NCBI GenBank assembly: GCA_905479975.1
Contig: CAJQOS010000115.1
Location: 1 to 32,551, forward strand
Length of the DNA stretch: 32,551 nucleotides
Reading direction: 5' to 3'
Origin: an uncultured Puniceicoccaceae bacterium
GTDB lineage: Bacteria > Verrucomicrobiota > Verrucomicrobiia > Opitutales > Coraliomargaritaceae
The notes under the pieces are model-generated. The model worked only from the letters and a program-made list of their open reading frames with translations. It was not told the DNA's origin and did no database searches. Positions 1 through 8,474 of this stretch are shown piece after piece. The translations under genes were made by a program, and so were the position numbers. Each line of letters starts with the position of its first letter. Within the stretch, counting starts at the first letter, position 1.

Positions 1-3
1 AGA

Positions 4-159
4 GTATAGCAGTGCCAGGCTAAGAGAGTATAGCAGAGAGTATAGCAGAGAGGAGTATAGCAGTGCCAGGCTAAGAGTATAGCAGAGAGTATAGCAGAGA
101 GTATAGCAGAGGGAGTATAGCAGTGCCAGGCTAAGAGAGTATAGCAGTGCTAGGCTAAA
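4..159. repeat. Array of short GTATAGCAG repeats before a transposase gene
   Basis: The motif GTATAGCAG starts at 4, 28, 40, 55, 77, 89, 101, 115 and 139, giving nine copies. Copies at 4, 55, 115 and 139 are extended by TGCCAGGCTAA (TGCTAGGCTAA in the last). The others are short 12-bp AGAGTATAGCAG units. The long form contains TAGC and GCTA separated by 8 bases, with an inner GCC-A-GGC, so each long copy could form a small hairpin. The array probably begins before the window. It ends about 14 bp before the transposase start, which suggests that it is a substrate or by-product of that protein, as REP elements are of RAYT transposases. That link is inference. Confidence 0.85.
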
Positions 160-172
160 AGCGCAGGAGTCG

Positions 173-1195
173 TTGGACATTTCAGTTGATTTGGCAACCT
201 TGTATGGCATGAGAATACGACGACATAAGGTGAGTGGTGCTTCTGCCGTGTATCATTGCATGACGCGCACGGTGAATGGAGAGATGCTGTTTAAAGACCG
301 CGAGAAGGAGATGCTGCGCAAGATGCTGTGGCAGGTGGCTGACTTCTGTGGAGCAGAGGTTTTGACCTATTGCGTGATGACGAATCACTTCCACGTGTTG
401 TTGCATATTCCTGAGCAAGTAACTCTCTCAGATACAGAGCTGATGCGACGTTACAAGGTGCTGTATCCCAAGCCGACCAAATTTCAATCCGCCTCGACGA
501 AGGTGATGGAGTCGCAACTAGAAGCGGGCGGTGAGGAGGGGGATGAGATCCGTCGTAAACTCCGAGCGCGAATGGGCGATGTCTCGGAGTATATGAAAAC
601 GGTGAAACAGCGTTTCTCTGTCTGGTATAATCGTTCGCACCAGCGCTATGGCACCTTGTGGGCCGATCGCTTTAAATCGGTGTTAGTCGAGGGGCAGGGG
701 AATCCACTGCAAACGATGGCTGCTTACATTGATCTCAATCCTGTGCGTGCGGGGATCGTCGATGATCCCAAGGATTACCGCTTCTGTGGCTATGCGGAAG
801 CAGTGGCTGGTGTGGTGGAAGCGAAGAGGGGGCTGATTCATGTTTGGAGCGATCATGGTGCAAGGCGGATTGACTCGGCACTGCGTGCGCACCGGTCGCT
901 GATCTTTGGTCAGCGTGCCTCTGAGCCTAGTTTATCTGAGATGACGCGTAAGCGGGCACTGAAGGTGTTGGACCAGGAAGATGGTCACTTACCGAAGGCT
1001 GCGATATTGCGCTGCCGGGTGCGCTACTTTACTGATGGCGCGATACTTGGATCCGCCGAGTTTGTGCGCGGCTTTACCGGAGCTTGGCAAATGGAGCGAG
1101 GGCGCAAACATCCACCGAAAGTGAATGCGATGCGTGGCACAGACTGGGGCGACCTCGCGGTGATTCAAGGTCTGCGCAGGCAGCTCTTTGGCTGA
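173..1195 (+). CDS. REP-associated tyrosine (Y1/HUH, IS200-like) transposase
   Basis: The 340-aa product belongs to the Y1 transposase superfamily, single-strand DNA nucleases that form a phosphotyrosine link. The HUH metal motif is visible as MTNHFHVLLHIP (His72, His74). Further on are the family blocks YMKTVKQRFSVWYNRSH (about 140-156), GTLWADRFKS (160-169) and AAYIDLNPVRAGIV (183-196), typical of RAYT proteins. The catalytic tyrosine is probably Tyr140 or Tyr152; I cannot decide by eye. The start is TTG at 173 with AGGAG at 165-169, a short spacing. ATG 209 is the alternative and has no visible ribosome site. No inverted terminal repeats or second transposase gene flank it, consistent with a domesticated RAYT rather than a complete insertion sequence. 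The C-terminal ~130 residues are a family-specific extension of unknown role. Confidence 0.9.
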   Translation: MDISVDLATLYGMRIRRHKVSGASAVYHCMTRTVNGEMLFKDREKEMLRKMLWQVADFCGAEVLTYCVMTNHFHVLLHIPEQVTLSDTELMRRYKVLYPKPTKFQSASTKVMESQLEAGGEEGDEIRRKLRARMGDVSEYMKTVKQRFSVWYNRSHQRYGTLWADRFKSVLVEGQGNPLQTMAAYIDLNPVRAGIVDDPKDYRFCGYAEAVAGVVEAKRGLIHVWSDHGARRIDSALRAHRSLIFGQRASEPSLSEMTRKRALKVLDQEDGHLPKAAILRCRVRYFTDGAILGSAEFVRGFTGAWQMERGRKHPPKVNAMRGTDWGDLAVIQGLRRQLFG

Positions 1196-1406
1196 TTGGT
1201 TCGGGGCGCTAGCTTCTCTCTTGAGCTCCCCCTGGGCGTTCGTTTCCTGATGCGCTCTAAACTCATGGCGCCTGATTGAGTGGTTGCTCATTCGTGACGG
1301 GGGGAGCAGGTCAGGCAGAGAAACATACTCTGTGCCCTAGACATATTCGGTTCTGTACGCTTATATTGCACCAATACTAACCGATCATAACCTTTAACAT
1401 ACGACT

Positions 1407-2531
1407 ATGAGTGATACTGCCGAATCGACCCGAATGATAAATGCGAAGACCTTTATGGAGGTTCTGATACGTTTCAGCCTGATTGCCTTCATTGTGGTGC
1501 TCTGTGCCAGGGTGTTTGCGCCGTTTACCGGCATCATGCTGTGGGCCTTGATTATGGCGGTTGCACTCTACCCTGTGCACCAGAAGTTAGTGAGGACCTT
1601 CAGTTGTAGGGACGGCAGAGCTTCGACTATTATGGTAGTTCTGCTGATGGTGGGCTTTGGAGTGCCGATGTTTTTCGTTGCGAATTCGATTCTGTCGCGG
1701 GCACAGCATGCGCATAATGCCTTGGTCAATCAGACGTATGAGATCGCGCAGCCCAAAGAGTCGGTGGCAGATTGGCCAGTCGTCGGGGAGCGTGTGTATC
1801 AGGCTTGGGATGCGGCAGCGACGAATTTGCCTGAGTTAATTAAGAGCCACCACGACTTGTTGGTGAAATACAGTAAGGATGGACTCGGTTTTGCGGTGAG
1901 TGGTGCTAGTTCGATGCTTAAGCTCTTTGCCGCCTTTGTTGTCGCCTCAGTGATGATGGCTTTTGGCGAGTCTGGTATTGCAGGACTTAAGAAAATATAC
2001 CGCCGAGCCTGCGGGCCTGAGAAGGGTGAAGATATGCGCAAGTTGTGCACCGCGACGGTGCGCTCGGTTGCTGTCGGTGTACTCGGTGTAGCCGTGATTC
2101 AATCGTTGCTGTTTGGCGTTGGCTTCATCTTTGCCGATATTCCAGCTGCTGGTGTGCTGACGTTGATCGTGCTGATCTTTGGTATTTTACAGCTCCCGGC
2201 GCTGCTATTGGCGATTCCAATTATAGCCTATATGTGGATGGTCGGGGATGCCTCGACGGTGATGAATGTGGTCTTTACGATTTTCTTCCTAGTCGCGGCA
2301 CTCGCGGACAACGTGCTCAAGCCGATGTTACTGGGTCGTGGCGTGGATGCGCCAATGCCAGTGATTTTGATTGGTGCTCTGGGCGGTATGATCACTGCTG
2401 GCTTTATTGGACTGTTTATCGGTGCGGTGTTGTTGGCTGTCGGCTATCAAGTCTTCATGGGCTGGGTGGACGAAGATCCGCATGGAGAAGCAGAGTTGGC
2501 TGAGGCGGATTCTGTTGTCGGCGAAGCGTAG
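1407..2531 (+). CDS. AI-2E family transporter-like membrane protein
   Basis: The 374-aa product is a polytopic inner-membrane protein of the AI-2E exporter/PerM family, to which TqsA and YdiK belong. Two hydrophobic hairpins lie in the first ~100 residues (including FAPFTGIMLWALIMAVALYP). A soluble, helix-rich segment of about 110 residues follows, then a C-terminal membrane block with the conserved stretch GILQLPALLLAIP and the GRGVDAPMPVILIGALGG region. This layout and length fit the family. It is the first gene of a plus-strand operon: the outer-membrane factor starts 3 bp after its stop codon. Members of this family transport varied substrates, including Na+ in some, so a role in AI-2 export should not be assumed. 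Its place before a tripartite efflux system suggests shared regulation or an accessory permease. Confidence 0.85.
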   Translation: MSDTAESTRMINAKTFMEVLIRFSLIAFIVVLCARVFAPFTGIMLWALIMAVALYPVHQKLVRTFSCRDGRASTIMVVLLMVGFGVPMFFVANSILSRAQHAHNALVNQTYEIAQPKESVADWPVVGERVYQAWDAAATNLPELIKSHHDLLVKYSKDGLGFAVSGASSMLKLFAAFVVASVMMAFGESGIAGLKKIYRRACGPEKGEDMRKLCTATVRSVAVGVLGVAVIQSLLFGVGFIFADIPAAGVLTLIVLIFGILQLPALLLAIPIIAYMWMVGDASTVMNVVFTIFFLVAALADNVLKPMLLGRGVDAPMPVILIGALGGMITAGFIGLFIGAVLLAVGYQVFMGWVDEDPHGEAELAEADSVVGEA

Positions 2532-2534
2532 TCG

Positions 2535-4091
2535 ATGATGCCTCGTTTGTTGAGAAAGAGCGCTTGTATGAGTTTGGCTGCGTGTGCGGCCTTGTATTTT
2601 AGCGGATGCCGAACCTTGGGGCCCGACTATGTAGAGCCTGAGCTTACTTGGTTGGAGTCTTGGGAGACCGACCTGTATGGTAGCTTCGGAGCGCCGGTGG
2701 CTCAGGAAGACGTGGATTTAGAGTATTGGTGGCACTTATTTAAAGATCCGAAGCTGAACGAGTTGATCGAATTGGCACGTGCCGAAAATCCGAGTTTGCG
2801 CATTGCAGGCTTACGTATTCTGGAGAGTCGTGCGACTTTAGGCATCGCTGATAGTTTGCGCTATCCGCAGGTGCAACAAGCGAGCGGCGCCGCAGCTTAT
2901 AACAATACGCAGCAGACTGATACTGACGAAGAACAGAGTTTTTCTAGTTATAATACGGGCTTAGCGGTCGGCTGGGAAATGGATTTCTGGGGTAAGTTTC
3001 AGCGAGGGATTGAGTCGGCCGATGCGGCTTTTTTTACTTCGATTGCGAATCAGCGTGATGCTCAAGTCTTACTTTCTGCTCAAGTGGCGGATGCGTATTT
3101 TGCATATCGCACGTCGGTGCTGCGTATCAAAATCGCGAACTCGAATGCTGATATTCAAAAGCGTAGTTACGATATTACGGAGAAGCTGTTTAAGAGTGGA
3201 CAACAGTCGGAGTTGGATTTGCAGCAGGCGAAGACGCAATATCTAGCCACGCTCTCGACGATCCCCGATCTGGAACTGACGCTTTACCAAGTTCGCAATG
3301 CGCTGTGTGCGCTCTTAGGACGGCCACCTGGGGAATTACCAGAGCTTGCGAACTTACCTGAGGAGTTGCCAACACTCACAGAGACTAAAGTGAAGGCGAT
3401 TCCTGCTCAGATATTGTTGCGCCGCCCGGATGTGCGATCGGCTGCTTGGCAGGTCGCCGCACAATCACCACAAATCGGTGCGGCTGAGGCGGATTTATAT
3501 CCATCGATTTCACTGTTCGGCAGTATTGGCTTTGCGGGCAATACACTCGATAATACTGAAGACACCGTGAGCTTGGGGGTCGGGCCGTCTTTTACTTGGA
3601 ATATTTTCGATTACGGTCGCATTAAAAACAACGTGCGCGTGCAGGATGCGCGCTTACAAATCGCGATCGAGGCTTTTCAGAATGTATTGTTGGGCGCTGC
3701 GCGTGAAATGGATGATGCGGCTCTGAGCGTCATTAAAACACGTGAGAAGCAGGTGCCCCTTGGTCAGTCGTTGATATCGGCGCGTCGTTCCTTGGAGCTT
3801 GCGAATCGTAATTATAAAGAAGGCTATGCCGATTTTCAGCGCGTCTTGGATGCGCAGCGGTCTGTAGCCTCGCAGAGTGAGCAAGAGCTGATCAATACCG
3901 GCAAGCAAATCAGTGCGGTGGTCGATTTCTATCGAGCCATCGGCGGAGGTTGGCTGCCGGACTCGGTTGAGGAAATGTTGCCCGAGGCAACGCGTGAAGG
4001 AATGGAAGCGCGTAGCGATTGGGGGGATTTGATTCAAGCACCGTTACCTGCAGCTCAACTACCAAATGGAGAGGATGTGATTCATGAGTAA
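2535..4091 (+). CDS. Outer-membrane efflux lipoprotein, NodT/OprM type
   Basis: The 518-aa protein has a lipoprotein signal peptide (positively charged start, hydrophobic stretch, lipobox YFSGC at about residues 22-26). Two outer-membrane efflux protein repeats follow. Diagnostic blocks are GPDYVEPE just after the lipobox, EYWWHLFKDPKLNELIELA, AVGWEMDFWGKFQRGIESA, and QILLRRPDVRSAAWQVAAQ opening the second repeat. TolC-type proteins of this class form a trimeric channel through the outer membrane and link to a periplasmic adaptor. The gene overlaps the HlyD-like adaptor gene by 8 bp, which supports coexpression. The C-terminus carries about 50 residues beyond the usual end, rich in acidic residues and proline. 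Confidence 0.93.
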   Translation: MMPRLLRKSACMSLAACAALYFSGCRTLGPDYVEPELTWLESWETDLYGSFGAPVAQEDVDLEYWWHLFKDPKLNELIELARAENPSLRIAGLRILESRATLGIADSLRYPQVQQASGAAAYNNTQQTDTDEEQSFSSYNTGLAVGWEMDFWGKFQRGIESADAAFFTSIANQRDAQVLLSAQVADAYFAYRTSVLRIKIANSNADIQKRSYDITEKLFKSGQQSELDLQQAKTQYLATLSTIPDLELTLYQVRNALCALLGRPPGELPELANLPEELPTLTETKVKAIPAQILLRRPDVRSAAWQVAAQSPQIGAAEADLYPSISLFGSIGFAGNTLDNTEDTVSLGVGPSFTWNIFDYGRIKNNVRVQDARLQIAIEAFQNVLLGAAREMDDAALSVIKTREKQVPLGQSLISARRSLELANRNYKEGYADFQRVLDAQRSVASQSEQELINTGKQISAVVDFYRAIGGGWLPDSVEEMLPEATREGMEARSDWGDLIQAPLPAAQLPNGEDVIHE

Positions 4092-5253
4092 GAAGAAACA
4101 AGAAACACCTGAGGGCACACCAGAAGCGAAGCCGCCAGCTGAAGAGGCTTCTCCTGCGCCAGCCAAGCCCGCTAAAAAAAGTGTTAAGCTTGGCGGCTTA
4201 TTGGTGCTTTTAGTCATCGTGTTGAGCCTAGTATGGTATCTCGCGGCAGATCGTTATACGCCATATACCTCGCAGGCGCGAGTGGACGGTTATGTGGTGG
4301 GCGTGGCTCCTAAAGTCGCCGGTGTTGTTACGGAGGTTTGGGTGCGTGATAACAATGAGCAGGTCGAGGAAGGGCAGAAGCTCTTTCAAATCGACCCGTC
4401 TCAGTATGAAATTGCGCTGGCGAAGGCGCAGTCCGATTTAGAGACTTCGGAGCGGCAGGTCGAAGCCAGTGATGCGGCGATCGATGCGGCTCGGGCGAAT
4501 TTACTTTCAGCTCAAGCAAATCAGGTCAAAGCCGAGAAAGATCTGAATCGCCTAAAGCGGTTACGTGAAGATGATGAAGGCACCATTTCGCTGCGTCGCT
4601 TAGAGGTCTCGGAGGCGTCTTTGGAGCAGGCCAAGGCGGGTGTCGCTGCAGCTGAAGCTGGCGTGCGGCAGGCGGTCGAGCAAATGGGGGATGAGGATGA
4701 ATCTAAGAATTCTACGCTGAGGACTGCGCGCAGTGCGGTGGCCCAGGCCACACGCGATCTCGAAAATACCACCGTGCGCGCATCGACCAGTGGGGTGATG
4801 ACGGATCTTCGCGCTGAGGTCGGGCAATTCGCAAATACGGGTGCACCTGTAATGACCTTGGTGGCGCTTAGTAATGTGTGGATCAATGCCTCTTTGACTG
4901 AGAATAACCTAGGGCACATTGAGCCCGGAACTCCAGTTGAAATCATCTTTGATGTGTTTCCTGGTCGTGTATTCGAGGGGGAAATACAAAGCATCGGCCT
5001 AGGTATTGACGCTGGCAATGGTGCTGCGCCAGGTTCATTGCCAGCTATTTCGAATAATCGTGATTGGTTGAGACAGTCACAACGCTTCCCTGTGATTATC
5101 TCTTTTGACTTGGCGCAGGACGAAGCACTGCGTGGTGGATTACGTATCGGCGGGCAAGTTTCGGTCATGGCTTACTCTGAAGAAAGTGGTCTACTCAAGA
5201 CGATCGGGGAGTGCTTTGTCCGGCTGCAAAGTTGGTTGAGTTACGCATATTAA
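4084..5253 (+). CDS. HlyD/EmrA-type membrane fusion protein
   Basis: The 389-aa periplasmic adaptor has a Pro/Ala/Lys-rich cytoplasmic tail (1-35), a single membrane anchor at about 38-56, and then the first lipoyl half (QARVDGYVVGVAPKVAGVV). A long helical hairpin rich in Ala, Glu and Gln follows, about 100-205. The second lipoyl half and beta-barrel domain contain TTVRASTSGVMTDLRAEVG and NVWINASLTENNLGHIEPG. This domain order is that of EmrA/AaeA adaptors. The start overlaps the end of the outer-membrane factor by 8 bp, indicating translational coupling. With the next gene it should form a tripartite pump that exports small organic molecules; the substrate cannot be told from sequence. Confidence 0.92.
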   Translation: MSKKKQETPEGTPEAKPPAEEASPAPAKPAKKSVKLGGLLVLLVIVLSLVWYLAADRYTPYTSQARVDGYVVGVAPKVAGVVTEVWVRDNNEQVEEGQKLFQIDPSQYEIALAKAQSDLETSERQVEASDAAIDAARANLLSAQANQVKAEKDLNRLKRLREDDEGTISLRRLEVSEASLEQAKAGVAAAEAGVRQAVEQMGDEDESKNSTLRTARSAVAQATRDLENTTVRASTSGVMTDLRAEVGQFANTGAPVMTLVALSNVWINASLTENNLGHIEPGTPVEIIFDVFPGRVFEGEIQSIGLGIDAGNGAAPGSLPAISNNRDWLRQSQRFPVIISFDLAQDEALRGGLRIGGQVSVMAYSEESGLLKTIGECFVRLQSWLSYAY

Positions 5254-5264
5254 GCGGGTTCCCG

Positions 5265-6332
5265 ATGGCCTTTACTCCTCCAGCTCAGCGGACGTTTCGT
5301 CTTAGCTTATGCATGGCACTCTCCTTGGCCTTTGCGTATGGGATTGCGTTTCCTTTGCCATATCTGCCGCCCATTTTTGCGTTGATGCTTACCTTGCCGC
5401 CACGTGCGCCTTTGGGAGTGAAGAAACTGTTGGTAGTCTTGCTACTGGTCGCGTTGACGACGGGCATTGGTATTTTGCTGATCCCGATGCTGAACGAGTA
5501 TTCGATGACGGGGCTAATCCTCATCGTGCTCGGATTGTTTCTATGTAATTTCTTGGCAGTGAATCTGGGCAAGGGCTCTGTCGCTTCGTTGTTGACGATC
5601 GGGCTCACGCTCGTGACTGCTGCGGGCTATTCTAGCACGGCCTTGGCGCAGTTGGTGGTGCAGGCGCTTATGGGCTCCATCGTGATCGCATGGGCTTGTC
5701 AGCATGTCGCCTATTTTATATTTCCCGAGCCAGCGGCGGAGCCGTCGGCGGCTAAGAAAAAAGCTGCGCCGAAGCCGAGTGATTCACAAAGTAATTGGCT
5801 CGCGTGGCGTGCAACTTTGATCGTGTTTCCCGCTTACTTGTTGGCGTTGACGAATCCTGGTCAATATTTGCCGATTATCATGAAGTCGGTCTCGCTCGGC
5901 CAGCAAGACTCGGTGACGGATGCGAGTCACGCCGCACGTGAGCTGCTCGGGTCGACTTTCTTGGCAGGCTTGTTCGCTATCTTATTTTGGTTCGGGCTGG
6001 GGATCATGGTCAACCTGTGGATGTTCTTTTTATGGATGCTGTTGTTTAGCTTCTATTTCGCGAGCAAGTTGTATCAGGTGATTCCCAGTCGTTACCCCGC
6101 ATCCTTTTGGGTGAATACTGTGATCACGATGCTGATTCTACTGGGGCCAGCCGTGCAGGACAGCGCCAATGGCAGCAATGTCTATATGGCCTTCTTGGTG
6201 CGGATCTCACTCTTTATTGCGGTCACTCTGTATGCGATCTTCGCCATCTACGCATTGGAGCGTTTACGTGCATGGCGCGGTCGAAAAGCGCCTGCAGTTG
6301 TCACCGCGCCGATTGTTGCGGAAGAGTCGTAG
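5265..6332 (+). CDS. DUF2955/FUSC-like inner-membrane efflux component
   Basis: The 355-aa product begins with RTFRLSLCMALSLAFAYG and PYLPPIFALMLTLPPR, followed by further hydrophobic helices, a soluble linker rich in Ala, Lys and Pro (about 160-185), and a second membrane half. This two-half arrangement is typical of DUF2955 proteins, distant relatives of the fusaric-acid resistance/AaeB family. I place the start at ATG 5265, 11 bp after the adaptor stop. A longer frame reaches 5211 but would overlap the adaptor and precede the conserved membrane start. As last gene of the operon it is the likely inner-membrane pump partner of the HlyD-like adaptor, by analogy with AaeAB. There is no RND or MFS pump nearby. 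Confidence 0.8.
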   Translation: MAFTPPAQRTFRLSLCMALSLAFAYGIAFPLPYLPPIFALMLTLPPRAPLGVKKLLVVLLLVALTTGIGILLIPMLNEYSMTGLILIVLGLFLCNFLAVNLGKGSVASLLTIGLTLVTAAGYSSTALAQLVVQALMGSIVIAWACQHVAYFIFPEPAAEPSAAKKKAAPKPSDSQSNWLAWRATLIVFPAYLLALTNPGQYLPIIMKSVSLGQQDSVTDASHAARELLGSTFLAGLFAILFWFGLGIMVNLWMFFLWMLLFSFYFASKLYQVIPSRYPASFWVNTVITMLILLGPAVQDSANGSNVYMAFLVRISLFIAVTLYAIFAIYALERLRAWRGRKAPAVVTAPIVAEES

Positions 6333-6379
6333 GGCTTCAGCTTGCTGAATGCCGTCAGCGCTTCGGCACGGTTGTTTTT

Positions 6380-6436
6380 AACCACCCGTTCCCTTCTTTG
6401 TCCTCTAGCGAAGCGGGTGGTTCAATCTGTTTTTTT
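6380..6436 (+). terminator. Possible intrinsic terminator of the efflux operon
   Basis: AACCACCCG at 6380-6388 is complementary to CGGGTGGTT at 6414-6422 (9 bp). A T7 run at 6430-6436 follows. The loop is long (25 nt), though an inner TTC/GAA pairing with a bulge can shorten it, and the T run starts 7 nt after the stem. The position 48 bp after the last efflux gene fits. The imperfect geometry keeps confidence moderate. Confidence 0.45.
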
Positions 6437-6458
6437 AGCAGAATGCCCGTGTCACTTG

Positions 6459-7292
6459 TTAGCTCTTCAGCGCTTTGATCAGGGAGATGAAATCGTCTTC
6501 GCCGTGACCCGCGGCTTCAGTTTTATTCAGGCATTCGCAGACCTGTTTTAAGATAGGCAGCTCGCCCTGGCTGCTTTGTTGAGCCAAGCGCATGTCTTTG
6601 TGCATGTTCTTGATCGAGAATTGCGGACTCAAATCGTCTGCCCGTAGCTTCGGCTCCTTCAACGCGGCCAAGCCCGACCACGCGACGTTTTGCTTCATCA
6701 CTTCGAAGAAGCAGTCGTCGTCGATCCCCGCCTGGCGGCTCATCGTAATGCTCTCGCACAGCGCTTGGCTGATGGCAGCGATCTGTAAGTTCATCGCCAA
6801 CTTGATCGTGGCTGCTTGAGCGGGCGCGCCGATGTGAAATTGCTGAGCGGATATCTGCGCGAGTGTGGGTTGCACGCGTGCGATGTCGGCTGGCTCGCCG
6901 CCCATAAAGAAGACGGTCTTGCGCACTTCCGCCGCAGGCTTGCTGCCGGTAAACGGGGATTCGACATAAGCTGCACCGGTGGCACGCACCCGCAGTGCAA
7001 TGCGCTCGGCACTGGAACTGTCGATCGTTGAGGACTGAATCACACAGTGTTTGTCAGTGAGGTGGGGGAGTAGTTGGTCCAACACCGATTCGACCGACGC
7101 CGCATCGTAGAGGCACACTTGTAAGAGCGTCGCACGCTCGGCGCACTCAGCGAGCGTGGCTTGCATCAGGTCGAGTTCCGGCTTCGACGTGCGATTCCAC
7201 GACGCGGCCAAGCAGCCGTCTGTTTTATAGTGATCGGCCCAGATGGAGCCGATGAGGCCGAGGCCGATGAGTGCGACAGTTTCAGAATTCAT
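6459..7292 (-). CDS. Beta-hydroxyacid dehydrogenase (3-hydroxyisobutyrate dehydrogenase family)
   Basis: The 277-aa protein opens with a Rossmann dinucleotide-binding turn, [10 protein letters not shown] (7-16). It continues with the family pattern: [12 protein letters not shown] (111-122, corresponding to the substrate-loop motif) and [14 protein letters not shown] (155-168), which supplies the expected catalytic Lys164 and Asn168. The C-terminal helical domain ends near the usual length of about 290 residues. Enzymes of this family oxidise 3-hydroxyisobutyrate, tartronate semialdehyde, 6-phosphogluconate-like or related substrates, or act as imine reductases; the substrate here is not determinable. 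The gene stands alone, convergent with the efflux operon. Confidence 0.88.
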   Translation of the reverse strand: MNSETVALIGLGLIGSIWADHYKTDGCLAASWNRTSKPELDLMQATLAECAERATLLQVCLYDAASVESVLDQLLPHLTDKHCVIQSSTIDSSSAERIALRVRATGAAYVESPFTGSKPAAEVRKTVFFMGGEPADIARVQPTLAQISAQQFHIGAPAQAATIKLAMNLQIAAISQALCESITMSRQAGIDDDCFFEVMKQNVAWSGLAALKEPKLRADDLSPQFSIKNMHKDMRLAQQSSQGELPILKQVCECLNKTEAAGHGEDDFISLIKALKS

Positions 7293-7736
7293 GCGCGAAG
7301 CGTAGTGGAGTCGTCGGCTTTTTCCAGCGTAGAAGCGCCGCTCCTGTGGCTGTTGTTTCTAATTGAGTGCACCTGATGGTGTCGCAATGATTGGAATACT
7401 TCGTTTTTAGCCCTTGCTGTATTTTGCAATGACTTCCTTGGGGTCTTTGCCCTGCGGCCTCTCTTTATGGGGGCAGCGATAGGAACCACCTGCAGGCGTT
7501 TAAGTCAGTGCCTGTCGGATTTATTTGTGAGGAGCAGTGCGCCGGTTGCTTTGTAATAAACGGGCGAGCTGCGTTGTCGTTCTCATCCCCCTCGATAGGT
7601 ATATCCGAGAGAATTTAGTAGAGGCATTAATCTCTGTTAATAGATATTCGCGTCGCTTTCTCGGCAGATGCTTTTTGAGGGGAGGCCGTGTGTGGTTCGC
7701 TTTCGGAAGGCCTTTGGTTGGTGATGCATGGATCTC
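7293..7736. other. Gene-poor stretch, 444 bp
   Basis: No convincing reading frame, tRNA or terminator was seen here. Frames that are open lack ribosome sites and have compositions expected of chance. An imperfect inverted repeat (7709-7720 against 7738-7749, 10 of 12 pairs) spans the stop codon of the tautomerase gene but has no T run. The segment upstream of 7292 on the minus strand should hold the promoter of the dehydrogenase gene, but I cannot define it. Confidence 0.5.
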
Positions 7737-8081
7737 TCAGCCAAAGGTCTTACCATTCCAGCCCCAGCTGGCGGGTGGCTCGTTGTGGTAATTGATATAG
7801 ATGCGGTCGGGTTGAATGTCGGTGGTCAGGCGGATGCGCTCGCAGAGCTCAGGCGTGAGCCGTTGTGGGGCATCTTCGGGCAGGCGAATGGCACGAAGAT
7901 CGACGAAGATCGTGGGGTGCTCTGTGCCGGCCATTGTCATCTTTGAGCTGATCCAGCTGGTCATGACGAAGTCTTCGGACTTTCCGAGCAGTTCGGAGAC
8001 CGCCTTGGAGAGTGTCTGTAGGCAGTTGGACTTTTCCGCGTCGGTGAGCGCGAGATTAGAGGTGACTTGAACGAGTGGCAT
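7737..8081 (-). CDS. MIF-like tautomerase (phenylpyruvate tautomerase-related)
   Basis: The 114-aa protein has the size and layout of macrophage migration inhibitory factor (MIF). After Met removal, Pro1 is the catalytic base; the start MPLVQVTSN fits. Lys34 (counted with Met) in LLGKSEDFV aligns with catalytic Lys32 of mammalian MIF. The C-terminal block PDRIYINYHNEPPASWGWN is nearly the MIF signature ending in GWN.. and an aromatic or Gly residue. Such proteins catalyse keto-enol tautomerisation of phenylpyruvate-like compounds as trimers. In bacteria they are sporadic, and their physiological substrate is unknown. The gene is monocistronic, between two stretches without genes. Confidence 0.92.
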   Translation of the reverse strand: MPLVQVTSNLALTDAEKSNCLQTLSKAVSELLGKSEDFVMTSWISSKMTMAGTEHPTIFVDLRAIRLPEDAPQRLTPELCERIRLTTDIQPDRIYINYHNEPPASWGWNGKTFG

Positions 8082-8474
8082 GACAAGTGGGAGCTGAGGT
8101 TTGAAGTGGGGGCGAATTGAATATGAGACAGTGAATTAAACGTATCTCATGAGCGTCGTGTGGGCAAGTTCGTTAGGGCTTTCTATTTGTCAGCCTGCTC
8201 GACTTGCTCGCCGCCTGGCTTACGACACCCGCGCGGGTGCCGAACGGCTCTTCGAAATTTTAGAAGAAAAAGACACTCTCCCAAACTGGGCGTATATGTT
8301 TCACCATGTGCGTATGAGTCGAGCATGCAGTTCTAGTCCGTGCCATTCTCAGGAGAGGATGGAAGCACCTCACTGATTTATGCGAAGGCGCTGAAATAGC
8401 CGATAAAATCCCTTAACTTGTAAGCCATAAAAAGGGCCTCTTCCGCTTCTTTTCGAATGATCTCGTATTCTCAA
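8082..8474. other. Gene-poor stretch, 393 bp
   Basis: I see no RNA gene or strong terminator. A plus-strand frame at 8149-8376 (75 codons) contains a segment that looks protein-like (LFEILEEKDTLPNWAYMF), but it has no ribosome site and its ends look random. It may be a gene remnant or chance. The region should also contain the promoter of the tautomerase gene (minus strand, just right of 8081) and the 3' end of the redox cluster transcript. Confidence 0.4.

Noticed and set aside
1..170. CRISPR array as an explanation for the leading repeats
   Set aside because: Units are 12-24 bp, nearly contiguous, without unique spacers of constant length, and no cas gene is present.
7709..7749. Imperfect inverted repeat across the tautomerase stop codon
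   Set aside because: Contains wobble or mismatched pairs and a 17-nt loop, with no T run on either strand; not convincing as a terminator.
8149..8376. Plus-strand 75-codon frame with a protein-like middle part
   Set aside because: No ribosome site, no recognisable family, start and end segments look random. Mentioned only as a possible remnant.
8395..8474. Terminator after the His-loop permease gene
   Set aside because: Only a 5-bp AAAAG/CTTTT pairing with a 14-nt loop; too weak.
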